Positions 25,264 to 35,354 of a stretch of DNA of 64,000 bases are shown here, piece after piece (position 1 is the stretch's first letter; each line of letters begins with the position of its first letter). This stretch comes from Phymorhynchus buccinoides. Taxonomy: Eukaryota; Mollusca; Gastropoda; Neogastropoda; Raphitomidae. The stretch lies in assembly GCA_017654935.2 (NCBI GenBank), contig CM065680.1, forward strand, positions 44,280,084 to 44,344,083, in the 5' to 3' direction. The translations under genes were made by a program, and so were the position numbers. The notes below the pieces were generated by a model that made no database searches, was not told the origin of the DNA, and saw only the letters and a program-made list of their open reading frames with translations.

Positions 25264-26220
25264 CAACATCGCCAGTCTGACAGTCACATGACAATGAGTC
25301 AGCTGCCTGGGCCAATTTCCATATTATTGGGCCAGACTTCGTGGGTCAGATGAAGTATCATGAACCATGGCTGCACAAAATGAGGGATCAAATGACTGTC
25401 AATGCGGGTCAATGACCCGGGCCCGCTGACAATCTGAAGCTCTGAATATGCAAACAGCACAAATGTGATGAACCATCATTCAAAGCTCTGAGTCTGAGCA
25501 GATGCTGCAGGTATTGCAACACCAGGTCTGACATGGTATGGTGATAGTAATCCACTTTGATACAAACTAGTAGTAAATCTGTTTAACGTCCTCTGGTCTG
25601 GAACAGACACATATAAATGTTTACCTTACTTAGTCGACCCACACCACTAGTTCAAACTGCACATTATACAATTTGCCACTCATGCTTTTTACAAGGCCCA
25701 AGTAGTACTAGTAGACTAGGCCTACTGTTGCTTTGCTGAACAGAAAACAGCTGGTTGGGCTGAAATGCCTTCTCCCTCCTTCCTTGATTTTGTCCATCAC
25801 AATGAAGGACAGCGTCATTTTATTTCCGCCAAGGCCAGACTTTTTCTGTCAATACCAAAAATATTCGGTTAACGGAACCTCTGTCAGTCTGTGTTCGTCT
25901 TTCCTTGCTGATCATTTTATTGTTTCAAACTTTCTGTGGCATGAAAATAACCCTAAACTGGTTCTAACTTTATCCCTTGCGTGATGAAGTACAAAAGTTG
26001 GGAACATTTTTTTATATTGTCGTTTGTGTTAACCCTGAAAACATTAGTCCAGATTCGATCTTTCTGTTCTCGACTGGTAACAGAAAAGAACACAGCCCAT
26101 TGCTTTTTCAGTCAACAGATTATTGTTCTTGACGGGAAAAAATGTGAGTAGTCAGGTCAGGCCAGGTCAGGTCAGGCTTTTAGGGCAATCATTGGTACAT
26201 TAATCATAATTAAATTTCAA
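25264..26220. other. Spacer, partial repeats only
   Basis: No gene is seen. About 26055-26135 (GAAAAGAACACAGCCCATTG, then TTGTTCTTGACGGG) matches the foldback MITE at 57332-57446. About 26147-26180 is a (GGTCA)n tail-like array. Confidence 0.45.
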
Positions 26221-26396
26221 TACAGTGGGACCTCCCTTATAAGACCTTCAAAAATCATCCAAAATCAGGTTTTAAAAGGGAGGGGTCTAATAAGGGAGGT
26301 CATTTTAATACTCACAAAGAAGGGCAATGTCTCAGAGTAGGTCTTATGTGGGAGAGATTCTTATAACGGGAAGTCTTATAAGGAAGGTTCCACTGT
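26221..26396. mobile_element. 176-bp MITE with CAGTGGRACC termini, TA target
   Basis: The left end is TACAGTGGGACCTCCCTTAT and the right end is complementary (GGAAGGTTCCACTGTA). A second complete copy is at 41318-41481, an interrupted one at 50384-50634, a fragment near 36864-36902 and a larger relative at 58627-59194. The TA flank suggests a Tc1/mariner-type parent. Confidence 0.8.
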
Positions 26397-26399
26397 ACA

Positions 26400-26640
26400 G
26401 CAGTTTGGGATCATTATCCAGGTTTTAGACATTGTTAATGTTAGTCTAAGCAAGTTTAGTTTGTGCAGGGAGATTGTTCCAGTACTGAGTGACTGTTAGA
26501 AAATAAGTGTTTCCTTATGTTAGTTCTACTATATTGGGTTAGTATTTTTAGTTCGCTGTTACGGGTTCTCAAATCATTAGATAATTGAAACAAACATTTG
26601 TTAGTTTTGTCAGGGTTATGGTAGGTAGGTAGGTAGGTGA
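26400..26640 (-). pseudogene. C-terminal RT relic (CR1/Jockey-like)
   Basis: The - strand reads RTNIRKHLFSNSHS and a degraded WNNLP region, the end of CR1/Jockey-type polyproteins. It is probably the 3' continuation of the relic at 27553-27935. Stops and frame changes are frequent. Confidence 0.5.
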
Positions 26641-26879
26641 TGTAGGGCTATGCATAGGCCTCTCGGCCCTTATTACGCCCCTTCTCAATTAATTTGACGT
26701 CACAAAAATTTATTTAATGGTTTGTGTCTCTTAAATCAAAAACTAATAAAAAGATAAATCTTTAAGAGAATGGCTTTTTTATAAAAATTATATATATAAT
26801 ATATAAAAATTTGTATTCATCAAAACATTTAAATTTTGCTGTCAAATTTGGGTTTTCGTTCAAAAGATTTTTGAATTCA

Positions 26880-27352
26880 TTAACACATTCCATGCTGGCC
26901 AGTTGCTTCCCTTTGCAAGCGTTCTGTACTGGCCGATTTGCATAGGTTGCCAAAAAATTATTTTCTAAATAATGGTAACAGATACAAACGTGACATTTTG
27001 GCAATATGTACACAATATACAGTACTAACACCTGCAACAGTTTCAAAGCATCCACTTGATTAGTTTTGATTTGTGATATTTTAAAATAAATGCATGTTTT
27101 GTCAAGCCAGGCACACTCATAATAGCGAAAATATAATTTTAAGGTCCCAAAATAACCGGCAGCCAGCCAATCAGTGTCAGAGGCATGAATGAAACGTAGT
27201 AGTAGCCCTCTGAGCCACTTTGAAGCACGCATGACTGTTAACCTATGAACTATGAATTTGTAAAGTTCACATGCGATATCCCGTTACCTTAGTAACGAGG
27301 CGTTGTGCGCATGCCCTGCGACGAGAGCGCAGGTTAGTATAGAAAGAGTTAA
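26880..27352. mobile_element. TTAA-flanked MITE, TIR ACACATTC / ACTCTTTC
   Basis: It starts TTAACACATTCCATGCTGG and ends ATAGAAAGAGTTAA. The termini are imperfect inverted repeats with TTAA at both ends. A 156-codon - strand ORF (26762-27232) crosses its left border; it is unrecognised and I do not call it a gene. Confidence 0.5.
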
Positions 27353-27552
27353 TGCTAGGTGCGTTTTTCCGTCTTATAGAGTGGAGGGTAGGGTTAGGGT
27401 TAGGGTTAGGGTTAGGGTTAGTATTCCAAAAAGGTTATTAGCTAAAAATGTTCCTCAAATACAGCTTTATGTATGGTAAGAAAGGCAATAACGGAAAAAT
27501 AGAATTCACCGAGATAGGTAGGGGGGGTGGCACATTTTGACCTTTACCGAAA
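27353..27552. mobile_element. Half foldback MITE with a (GGGTTA)5 tract
   Basis: The right half matches the GGTAAAG family: TTATTAGCTAAAAATGTTCC, GGTAAGAAAGGCAA, GGGGGGTGGCACATTTTGAC and CTTTACC. The left part contains five TTAGGG units (about 27388-27420), so the telomere-like motif belongs to this repeat family and does not mark a chromosome end. Confidence 0.65.
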
Positions 27553-27935
27553 AATGCTATGCACATTAATCAAATCTCCCCTTAATATTCTGTATTTTAA
27601 GGATATTAAGTTCAACTTAAGAAATAATGAAGTCTTTCCCCATATGATATTCTAATCTTTTTAATTTAATATTGATTTTATGAGCTTAGTTGCTCGCCTC
27701 TGTAGCAGTGTACCCTTTCAATTGCAGAGGATTGTATTTTCAGAAAAGGGTTCAAAATTAGATTTCCATACTCAAGATGAGGTCTTATTAAACTTTAATA
27801 GAGATTTATGAACACTTCTCTATTTAATTCTATAAAACACATCTTCTAATTAAACCCAAAATCCTATTGGCTTTGTTTATTGCAGTTGCAATGTGCATAT
27901 CGAATTTGAGGATTGAGTCAAATATGACTCCTAAG
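27553..27935 (-). pseudogene. CR1/Jockey-like RT relic, 3' part of the MULE-split copy
   Basis: The - strand reads LGVIFDSILKFDMHIATA, then NKANRILGLIRRCF, RPHLEYGN and, after degradation, YGERLHY and LRGDLINV. It continues without gap from the fragment at 32702-32860 once the MULE and one copy of its target duplication are removed. Stops and small indels are present. Confidence 0.8.
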
Positions 27936-28339
27936 CGGTCCTGCAATTTACCGAATCTGACCGAATCTGACCGTATGGGGCATACTATAAACCACAAATA
28001 AAGAAAAGTAACCGCTTGTTAATGATTAAAGTTGTAAAAAAAACACGTATAGGGTATATTAAAAAAACTATAATACAATCACCGGCAACAAAGCAACCAA
28101 GTGAAGTCGTGCAAACGATTTATCTTTCCTTGGTGGATTAGAGTTATTTCCCGTTTTGTTTACTAACAACAGACCAGAATGTTTCTCCAGCAACACACTC
28201 ACCCTTATTTTTGTTTTTGTTCAAGCTTTCAAAACTCCTTCATCTCGAAGGAGCTGATGCTATGAGCCTAAACACACACTGCCCTCTCCCTCCCCCTCCG
28301 CTTCTTGATCTCTCTTCTGTTTTTCTTTAGTTTTTTGTC

Positions 28340-28408
<69 letters not shown>

Positions 28409-28643
28409 ACACACACATTTTGTGTGTTAATGCGTGCAAACAAAGTAGAAAACAGGGTGAGCTGAAAAATGAATTTAAAAAATAGTTGAGTAAATATTCA
28501 TGTTAAAAAATCATTGAAAACTGGGACAATGTGAACAATAAAAGTTGAAAACAAATGTATCTCCGAGCTCTGAATTTGCGGACTGTGTGTGTGTGAACGA
28601 ACACGATTGCTGGAACATCTGGATTGGAAATAAGCGGTGGGCG

Positions 28644-28774
28644 ATGGAATTTACCCGTCGTAGGCGAAAGACTCCCAAGCCAGCCAAGAACATCCAGTTT
28701 CCATGCGGGTCCTGCGGTTCCAACTGTGGCACGAACAGCATCCAGTGTTCCAAGTGCAACTTCTGGATTCATCG
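28644..28774 (+). CDS. MULE exon 1: first part of a PHD-type finger
   Basis: Starting at MEFTRRRRKTPKPAKN, the exon encodes a basic stretch followed by PCGSCGSNCGTNSIQCSKC and NFWIH. The spacing C-x2-C ... C-x2-C-x4-H fits a PHD/FYVE-like zinc knuckle. The exon ends CATCG before GTAGGC and splices in phase 2 to 29267. An upstream in-frame ATG at 28545 would lengthen the N-terminus. PHD fingers usually read histone H3 tails; in a transposon this could guide integration, but that is inference. Confidence 0.65.
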
Positions 28775-29266
28775 GTAGGCTTGACTTTTTTGGAAGTATT
28801 AAATGTTGCAGTATAAATTTGTGTGTCAGACCAATTGTTTTTTAAAAACGGCACGGTATACCGGTACGGTTGTAATGTACTGGTACTTGCCGAAGTAGAT
28901 AAGGGAGATAAACGTTGTCAACATCATAATAGAAAGTGATGGAATGCTTTCAATACATGCCTAACCATGCTGTCATACTTTGCAGTACTAAAGGGGTTGC
29001 TACACTGCATGCAATTCGATCCCAATATGATCTGATTGTGATATTTGTGAGGCATGATAATTGTGACTTTTTTTTACTGTGTACATGAATTTGATGAAAT
29101 CCTACAGTTCTTTTATGTGTCATCAGAATGTTAATGTATCACCAAGAACCTTAAGTCAGTAGGCCTGTATACCTGTGTAAAATACCGGTACGTCGAAAAA
29201 ATACCGGTATCAAAATCCGTACCGGTACCCAGCTCTATTGTTACAGTTACTTTGTTTTATTTCCAG

Positions 29267-29389
29267 ACGCTGTGTTTTGGGTATGACCGAAACGTTGCTG
29301 CAAGCATGGGGAGCAACAGTGTACGATTTCATGTGTCGCTCCTGTGCTTTTGTCGGCAGTGCTTATGATGCTGAAGCGGCTTTGGCCAG
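29267..29389 (+). CDS. MULE exon 2: second part of the PHD-type finger
   Basis: The acceptor TTATTTCCAG precedes ACGCTGTG. Joined to exon 1 it gives HRRCVLGM, completing H-x2-C, and later FMCRSC, the last C-x2-C pair. The donor is GCCAG before GTAATG. The next exon begins at 29912 and restores an AGG codon across the junction. The consistent phases and completed metal-ligand set support both introns. Confidence 0.65.
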
Positions 29390-29911
29390 GTAATGAGAAT
29401 GTGATATTTTATCAGTTTGGCCTACTCTGTAATGAACATAATATCCTTTACTCCTATAATCAAGGAAAATGTGTGTGTGTGTGTGTGTGTGCGTGTGCGT
29501 GTGCGTGTGCGTGCGTGCGTGCGTGCGCGCGCGCAGCGTGCGTGCGCGTGCGTGCGTGTGTGTGTGTGTATGTGTGTGTGTGTGTAGCCCATAGACCCAT
29601 ATAATCATATATTTTCTTGATCGGTATGGTACAACCTATTCAGATCCTGAATATTGAACCTCTAGGACATACCTCCGCCAAGGAGGACCAACCTGCTAGT
29701 ATATACATATTAATATATGCATGAGATTTAGGTTTTTCTTCCCATTTGCTGTGTCGTACATTGCCGTTACTCCCACGCCGCTTATTCTGACCTTACAATC
29801 ACACTCACAGTCACACTCTAGCTTGTTCTGGTCGCAGAATCTGAACCCAGCAGTCCAAGGGAAGGAAATCGTGATGGACAATTTCCATAACTGAGGTCAC
29901 TTTTTTTTCAG

Positions 29912-30647
29912 GCTGACTTCACTCCTAAGCTGTGATGACAATGCTGCCTGCAAGATCATTGCCTAGGAGAAGTTGCTGCTGGACACCCACCACGTCACTC
30001 TTCCTGCTGCCAACAAGAGGGATCCTGGCCTGGTTCCAGGACAAAGGGACATGACTGCAACATCCATACTTCAACAACATAGACCAGGTCTTTTGGAGAA
30101 CCATGTACCTCTACAGGTGGTCGGCGACGGTAACTGCCTCTACCGAGCCTTGAGCCGCGTTTTATATGGGACTGAAAGCTACCACATGCTGATTAGACTG
30201 TTTACTGCTCTGGAGATAGCCTGCCAAGAAAAACAGTACAACCCTGACCACCCCAGACTGGCACAGATGATTGGCGATAAACGGATTCCATTGTCAACTT
30301 ACAACGATACTCTGAAGGCTGTGTTGCTGCCAGGAGCCTACCAGGACATTACGCATATGTATGCTGCCAGCGCTGTTATCAACAGCCCCATATCCAGCCA
30401 GCACCCATCATCCAACGAGCACCTTGCAGCCTGGACGCGACGCATCACAGGTCGAGGCGTCAGAGACCAAGCCACCGATGTAAAGATACTCTGGTCGTCT
30501 ATGGTCATGCCCAAGACTGCAGCTGCATTCAGCGCCAACCACTTCGTTGTGCTTTACCCGGTGAAACCAGCCCCTCATCCCCCAAGACGCACAAAACCCC
30601 AGGCCAAGAACTGCTGGACGGAGGATCTTGCTGATGGGCCGACTATG
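29912..30647 (+). pseudogene. MULE exon 3: OTU cysteine-protease domain
   Basis: The exon begins RLTSLLSCDDNAACKIIA and then meets an in-frame TAG at 29964-29966. The frame continues open to 30647. The OTU domain shows the catalytic block VVGDGNCLYRALSRVLYG with its Asp-Gly-Asn-Cys, and near the end the His block SANHFVVLYPV. OTU domains are usually deubiquitinases and occur in some transposons. The donor is ACTATG before GTATGA. Either the TAG kills a longer protein, or the OTU part starts from a downstream Met (30051, MTATSILQQ) on its own transcript. Confidence 0.7.
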
Positions 30648-30820
30648 GTATGAAACAATCTGAAATATATCTTATGATTATTAGTAATAGTAGTAACCGC
30701 ATTTTTATGAAAAGATTTAATCTTTAAGTTTTCAAGAGAGAATGTTTTACAAAATTCAATGATCTACATTTCATGTAATGGTCTCATAAGCATTTAAATG
30801 CATGCTTAATTTCTTTTCAG

Positions 30821-31895
30821 GGATCAGGAGTGACAACTGGAGCAGCCAACTCTGGTGACTTCTCAACACCTACCAAGAAGAAAGCGCTTCTGCTGTAGTG
30901 CTCCGGCAGGACAGACCACAGTACTTGGATTTGACAAGACTTTTAACTTGACGGAAGTCCACATCACCATAGGTGTGTTCAAGAACCTGGGTTTATACAG
31001 AAACGGCACTCAGGACCACCCTGTCATGATGGGTCCCATCTTTATTCACGGCACGTCCGACTTTGAGACTTACGGAGTTTTTTTGGATTATCTGAAGAGG
31101 AAAGTCAAAGACTGCATCTCCAACCCAGTTCTTGGATCAGACGATGAGGCTGCCATGAGGAAAGCAATGAAGCATGCCTTTCCACAGTCAGGGACACTTG
31201 TCTGTGAACGTCACTTGAAACAGAACACCATTGACTACCTGGCCAACAAAGTAGGAGTCGGCAGTACTGCCAGACAGCAGATACTGCATGCTCTGTTTGG
31301 AAAGGAAGGCCTCTGTGAAGCATTGGACATGGTGACTTTTGAGTTGAGGACTCAGAAGGCCAGGAAGACCATCCAGGAAATCGCACCTGTGTTTATGAAG
31401 TACTACACTTCCAGAATTGAGCGGCTTATCAAAGAGAACCTGGAAGTGTCCATCAACCAGAGGACATTTGGTATGGAACTGAGACACTGGATGAACAATG
31501 AGTGTGAATCTGCCAATCACATTCTCAAGATGATCGTTGATTGGAAGTCCCAGTCACTCACACAGCTGATTGACTCACTGTACAAGGAAGTCCAGTCACA
31601 ATATATCAGTGTGGAGCGTGCCTTCATTGACCGTGGAGAGTTCTGCCTGGTCCCAGAGTTTGACCCATACCGAGTCAGCGCCCACATCTGGGAGGGCAAG
31701 ACCAGTCAGCAGAAGAAGAACCGTATGGCCAAGTTTCTTCGGGAGGTCAAGCCACTCCACCCAAGGGATGTGGTATCTGAGGACGGCCGACTAACTGTAC
31801 TCAGGGCAAGCAATGGCGGGAAGAAGCTGGGACAGACCAAACGGAAAAGGACTGCTAAAAGTAAAACAAGGACCATCAAGAAGCAGTGTGTGTGA
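30821..31895 (+). pseudogene. MULE exon 4: DDE transposase domain
   Basis: After the acceptor TTCTTTTCAG the OTU frame runs only to a TAG near 30896. The transposase is in the next frame (from about 30855). It shows VLGFDKTFNL (first Asp), GSDDEAAMRKAMKHAFP (second acidic position), LVCERHLKQN (the conserved C..H block of MULE transposases) and MNNECESANHILK (the Glu). It ends in a basic tail, KKLGQTKRKRTAKSKTRT, probably nuclear. No SWIM finger is visible. The frame break, and the very short distance between OTU and the DDE core, suggest an internal deletion of the transposase N-terminal part. Confidence 0.8.
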
Positions 31896-32315
31896 GCATG
31901 GGTGTTCTGAAGCCGGGTATTACTGGGGCAAGAAGGGTTCTGAATACAGGGTTACTATTTGTGTTTTAACTAGATTACCTTTTATTTACTTGTGTACACT
32001 GTGTATTATATTTTAATGTCTTTTTTCACAAATTGACGTGTTTTTTTAATTATATCTGTGACAATAAAGTGGGTGGTTATAAAGACCTGAATGAGTGAAT
32101 TCACTTTGTCTCTGACTCTATGTTTCAGTCTGTTTGTGTGTGCTCCATATCTCTTTTTTCCTCTGTCTCTATGTATTAGTCTGTGTCTGTCTCTTGTGGC
32201 ATCTGAGTCTATGATCTCTGTGTGTATGTTTGTGAGTCTGTATCTTATTTGCTCTCTCTGTCTCTCTGTGTCTGTTTCTCTGTCTGTCTCTCTCTCTGGT
32301 CTGTCTGTCTGTCTG

Positions 32316-32349
<34 letters not shown>

Positions 32350-32451
32350 TCTGTCTCTGTCTGCGTATCCGGTCTTTGTATTTTTCTTAATTGTAAATGT
32401 ATGCTCTCCCCCCCCCCCCCCCTTCCATCTTGCCCCCTCCTTCTGCACTCA

Positions 32452-32501
<50 letters not shown>

Positions 32502-32544
32502 AACACACACGTACACACACACACACACACACGCACGCACGCAT

Positions 32545-32592
<48 letters not shown>

Positions 32593-32701
32593 ACACACAC
32601 ACATAGACACACACACAACCACACACCACACACACAAGTTGCAATGAGAGATCTGGTCAGATTCGGTCAGATTCGGTCAGATTCGGTAAACTGCAGGACC
32701 C

Positions 32702-32860
32702 CTCCTAAGTCCTTTTCATCTGAACAGGTTTCCAATACATGTTTAGTTGAACCATGAACAATTTCATAATTTTTATTTTTATTTTTATGCCCCACATGAC
32801 ATTACTTTGCAATTGCACTTTCCTGCATTAAAATATAAGGTTCCACCTTTCTAACCACTA
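32702..32860 (-). pseudogene. CR1/Jockey-like RT relic, 5' part of the MULE-split copy
   Basis: The - strand reads KCHVGHKNKNKNYEIVHG and ends SDEKDL just before the MULE. It joins GVIFDS on the far side (27935 downward) to give the family motif EKDLGVIFDS. This is the empty-site evidence for the MULE insertion. Confidence 0.75.
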
Positions 32861-32946
32861 AACCAGTCTATTTTACTATTAGTATTTATGAATATTGCCA
32901 CATTACTAAAATTTGAGGGTCCCATGTTTGGTCCCACGTGTCGATA
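32861..32946. other. Spacer
   Basis: A short AT-rich spacer before the palindrome; nothing is recognised. Confidence 0.3.
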
Positions 32947-33023
32947 TGTGCAGTCTGACTCTTGACCGTGAACCGTTCACGGTCAAGAGTCAGACGGTTC
33001 ACGGTCAAGAGTCAGACTGCACA
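32947..33023. repeat. Near-perfect palindrome with a repeated arm
   Basis: GTCTGACTCTTGACCGTGAAC (32953-32973), a single C, then its exact reverse complement (32975-32995) form a 43-nt hairpin. The right arm is then repeated (32996-33023), giving a second perfect 28-bp pairing with 32947-32974. It lies in AT-rich DNA. A cruciform or replication-slippage origin is plausible. Confidence 0.9.
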
Positions 33024-33569
33024 TGTGGTGAACGCCTAGTCGATTTTTCTCATTCATTCAATAATCATTGAGATTTGAACTCAACTTCTTCTTCTTCTTC
33101 GCTGTGCATGGCCACAATCAACTCTTACATTATTTTTGCCATGCAGCAAATCAAAATCCCTAAACTTCATATTGATCTTCTCTTCTTACCTTTAAGTATT
33201 TAACGCAAAGTCTTTGTGCGAGATCAAAGAATGGCGTGGCAGGCTGGGCTCCGAAATGAATCCGCAGTAGGCTTACATGTGGATCGTGAATGGAGAGACC
33301 GGAAGTTGATATAACAGGCATTTCCGTGCCTTTTCTCCTTCCGTTTAGAAGACATAACTTTGCCCAAATAAGCACAATCTGACCAATTATTTGTTAAACT
33401 GCAAAGTTTTTGTTTGTTTGTTTGTGTTGTCTTCTTATTCTTTTAAACTATTTTTGCAATTTCGTAAAGAGAGAAACTTTTTTGCAAAGAGAGAAAAGAG
33501 GGAACCCTTTCCTGAAAAGACAATCCACAAGCAACTAAACTCATTGAAATCAATTTAAAAATATAAAAA
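33024..33569. other. No gene seen
   Basis: A short (CTT)n tract lies at 33087-33100. The - strand ORFs at 33160 and 33443 are unsupported. Confidence 0.35.
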
Positions 33570-33660
33570 AATATAGAATATGGGGAAAGACTTCGTAAGT
33601 TGAACTTACCATCCTTACAATAAAGAAGATTAAGTGGAGATTTGATGAATGTGTGTAAAA
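33570..33660 (+). pseudogene. RT C-terminal relic on the + strand
   Basis: Translation gives YGERLRKLNLPSLQ, a stop in place of the usual Tyr, then RRLSGDLMNVCKI. This is the conserved C-terminal block of CR1-like elements, seen also at 27600 and 49580. It changes abruptly into the TGCCAGCATCG-type repeat at 33660. Confidence 0.7.
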
Positions 33661-33860
33661 TTGGCAACGTGATGGCAAATGATGGCAAGTGCTGGCCAGC
33701 ATCAGTCCTTCAATCGGTCCTATTCTGGCATGCCGGCATCGATCCTATATGTACTTTGCCGATTGCTGGCCTGAACGCTGGCAAATGCAGTGTGTGCCAG
33801 TGTTGGATTTGCCAGCATTGGGTCGATTCTGGGGATATGCTGGCAAAACTCATTGTCCTC
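33660..33860. repeat. Degenerate (TGCCAGCATCG)n-like repeat, copy 1
   Basis: Words such as GCTGGCCAGCATC, TGCCGGCATCGATCC, GATTGCTGGCC and TTTGCCAGCATTGGGTCGAT recur irregularly. The same theme fills 48000-48440. Confidence 0.55.
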
Positions 33861-33915
33861 TGATACGATGTAGGCCGAGAGGAGGACTATGTGTGTCCCT
33901 GTCTACATAATTAAT

Positions 33916-34010
33916 AAGGTCAGGTCAGGTCAGGTCAGGCCAGGTAGTTAGTTAGGACATTAGGCCTCGCGGCCTCTTCACTATTTTGTCCCTTCTCGAT
34001 CAGTATGCGT
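33916..34010 (-). repeat. (GGTCA)n tail of a CR1-like element
   Basis: Five GGTCA/GGCCA units are followed by TTAGGCCTCGCGGCCTC and CCCTTCTCGATCAG. Similar tails are at 26147 and 26615-26690 (ATAGGCCTCTCGGCC), indicating a family 3' end on the - strand. Confidence 0.5.
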
Positions 34011-34079
34011 CCCCAATTTCGACTACGCATCCCCGTCTCTATGTGTCACACACATTGCAAATGTCACCATCTCTATGTG

Positions 34080-34178
34080 TGGGGGGGGGGGGGGGGGGGG
34101 GGGGGGGAGGGGGGGGGTGTGGGGGGTGTGGGGGGGGGGGGGGGGGAGGGGGAGGGGGGAGCGGGTGAAGGGAGGGGG
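34080..34178. repeat. Extreme G tract (about 95 bp)
   Basis: It is almost only G, interrupted by single A and GTGT positions. Multiple G-quadruplexes could form. The assembled length may be unreliable. Confidence 0.9.
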
Positions 34179-34789
34179 TTAATCTCTGTATCTCTGTTTT
34201 AGGAAAGTGAGAACCTTAATTACAGATCAAATAACGATCGGCATAATTTGACAATGTTGATGAAAAAACCCAAAGTTTAGCTAGCTCGGCGCTCAACTAG
34301 CGGAAGCAAAGACACAATAATTTAAATATAATAAGAACATACATTTTTTTTTTTGGTAGCTAAGAAATGACGTAAGCACATAACTTACTTCCATCCAATC
34401 AAATCGATCCACCTAGACATTTTAGCCAGCCATTTGTAAACAGCAGACGTTGAAGGAGGTGAAAGAGGTTTATTTTTGTCTCTTCCTTCCTGTAAGTGAC
34501 CAGTCAAACTTAACTATTCTCTTACTTAGGCCTACTTTAGTAGTGGTTTGAAGTTAGTCAGTACCAGTTTTTAACCTTTATCTGGAAAAAAAAATGTTGA
34601 TTTGATGTGTTAGAATAGAATAGATCTAGACTTCACTTGGTTTTCTAAGCTTGGGCCGTTGCCGGCGTGTGAACTGTAAGTTTAGTAACCGGTCAAGGTG
34701 GTAGAGTACTAAGTAGCTAAGTGAGCGTGATATGATATATTTTTTGTCAGGGCTCCAATTCTACAGGACCCTCTAAAAGAATGTTCAGG

Positions 34790-35160
34790 GGGTCCCATTA
34801 GAGGGATCCGGGATAGCGTCATAATATGTCACGTGATTTTGTTGGTAACGAAAGTCGGACGCCATTTTGGCTGGAGCGCCGTTTTGGTTCAGATTACAGA
34901 GGTGAGCGTTGTCGCGTGCACGCTACAAGCGTCAGTGAGTTTCGACAAATCGTCACAATGGTAATAAACTGTGCAGTAGTTAAATGTTCAGGACTAAAAG
35001 CAAACATCAGAATTCAATGCGTTCCACCGCCAAGTATCTTAGCAACCCGAATAATCCAGCCATCATGGCCGACAGAGGTGGCATTCTCATTTGCATACAT
35101 GACCCAGATCCCTCTATTCCACTGCCACTGGGAGTGGGACCCTCTATGATCTATCCCGCC
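34790..35160 (+). other. Possible first exon(s) of an unidentified gene
   Basis: A CACGTG-containing stretch (about 34829-34836) lies upstream of ATGGTAATAAACTGTGCAGT (34958). From 34984 an open frame reads MFRTKSKHQ, RSTAKYLSNPNNPAIMADR and GGILICIHDPDPSIPLPLG, and meets a strong donor at CCCGCC before GTAAGTGA (about 35160). The peptide is not low complexity and has a good donor, so it may be a real exon. I do not recognise the family. A start at 34958 gives MVINCAVVKC, reminiscent of a THAP start but unsupported. Confidence 0.3.
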
Positions 35161-35354
35161 GTAAGTGAAGGAGTCCCTTGGGACCCCTTGTTTTGCGGGA
35201 CGATTGGGAGCCCTGTTCAGTGTTCGTGTTATATCTTCTTTCTTTTCCCAACCACCATCATCAAGTTGATGGTTCTTCTTCTTCCAGTTGCCAGTTGGGG
35301 ATGTTTATCCTGTCCTGCGCTCACCGGTCTTCATTCAGACACGCACAGGATGCG

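Larger units (their letters stand above)
27936..32701 (+). mobile_element. Mutator-like element (MULE) with PHD, OTU and transposase
   Basis: The 4,766-bp element is bounded by inverted repeats. The left is GGTCCTGCAATTTACC plus two GAATCTGACC units; the right is the complement with three such units. CTCCTAAG flanks both ends (27928-27935, 32702-32709), with a possible ninth base that mismatches. An 8-11 bp duplication is characteristic of Mutator-type transposons and agrees with the encoded transposase. CA microsatellites lie inside both ends (28340-28406; 32455-32632). AATAAA at 32063-32068 follows the transposase stop. Coding lesions suggest this copy is no longer autonomous. Confidence 0.88.

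Noticed and set aside
26762..27232. 156-codon - strand ORF
   Set aside because: It crosses the border of a TTAA MITE, has no recognised domain and lies in AT-rich repeat sequence.
27388..27420. Chromosome-end telomere
   Set aside because: Only five units, embedded in a repeat family found elsewhere in the window and flanked by ordinary sequence.
32169..32647. Cysteine/valine and threonine/histidine ORFs
   Set aside because: They are translations of (CA)n and (CT)n microsatellites near the right end of the MULE.
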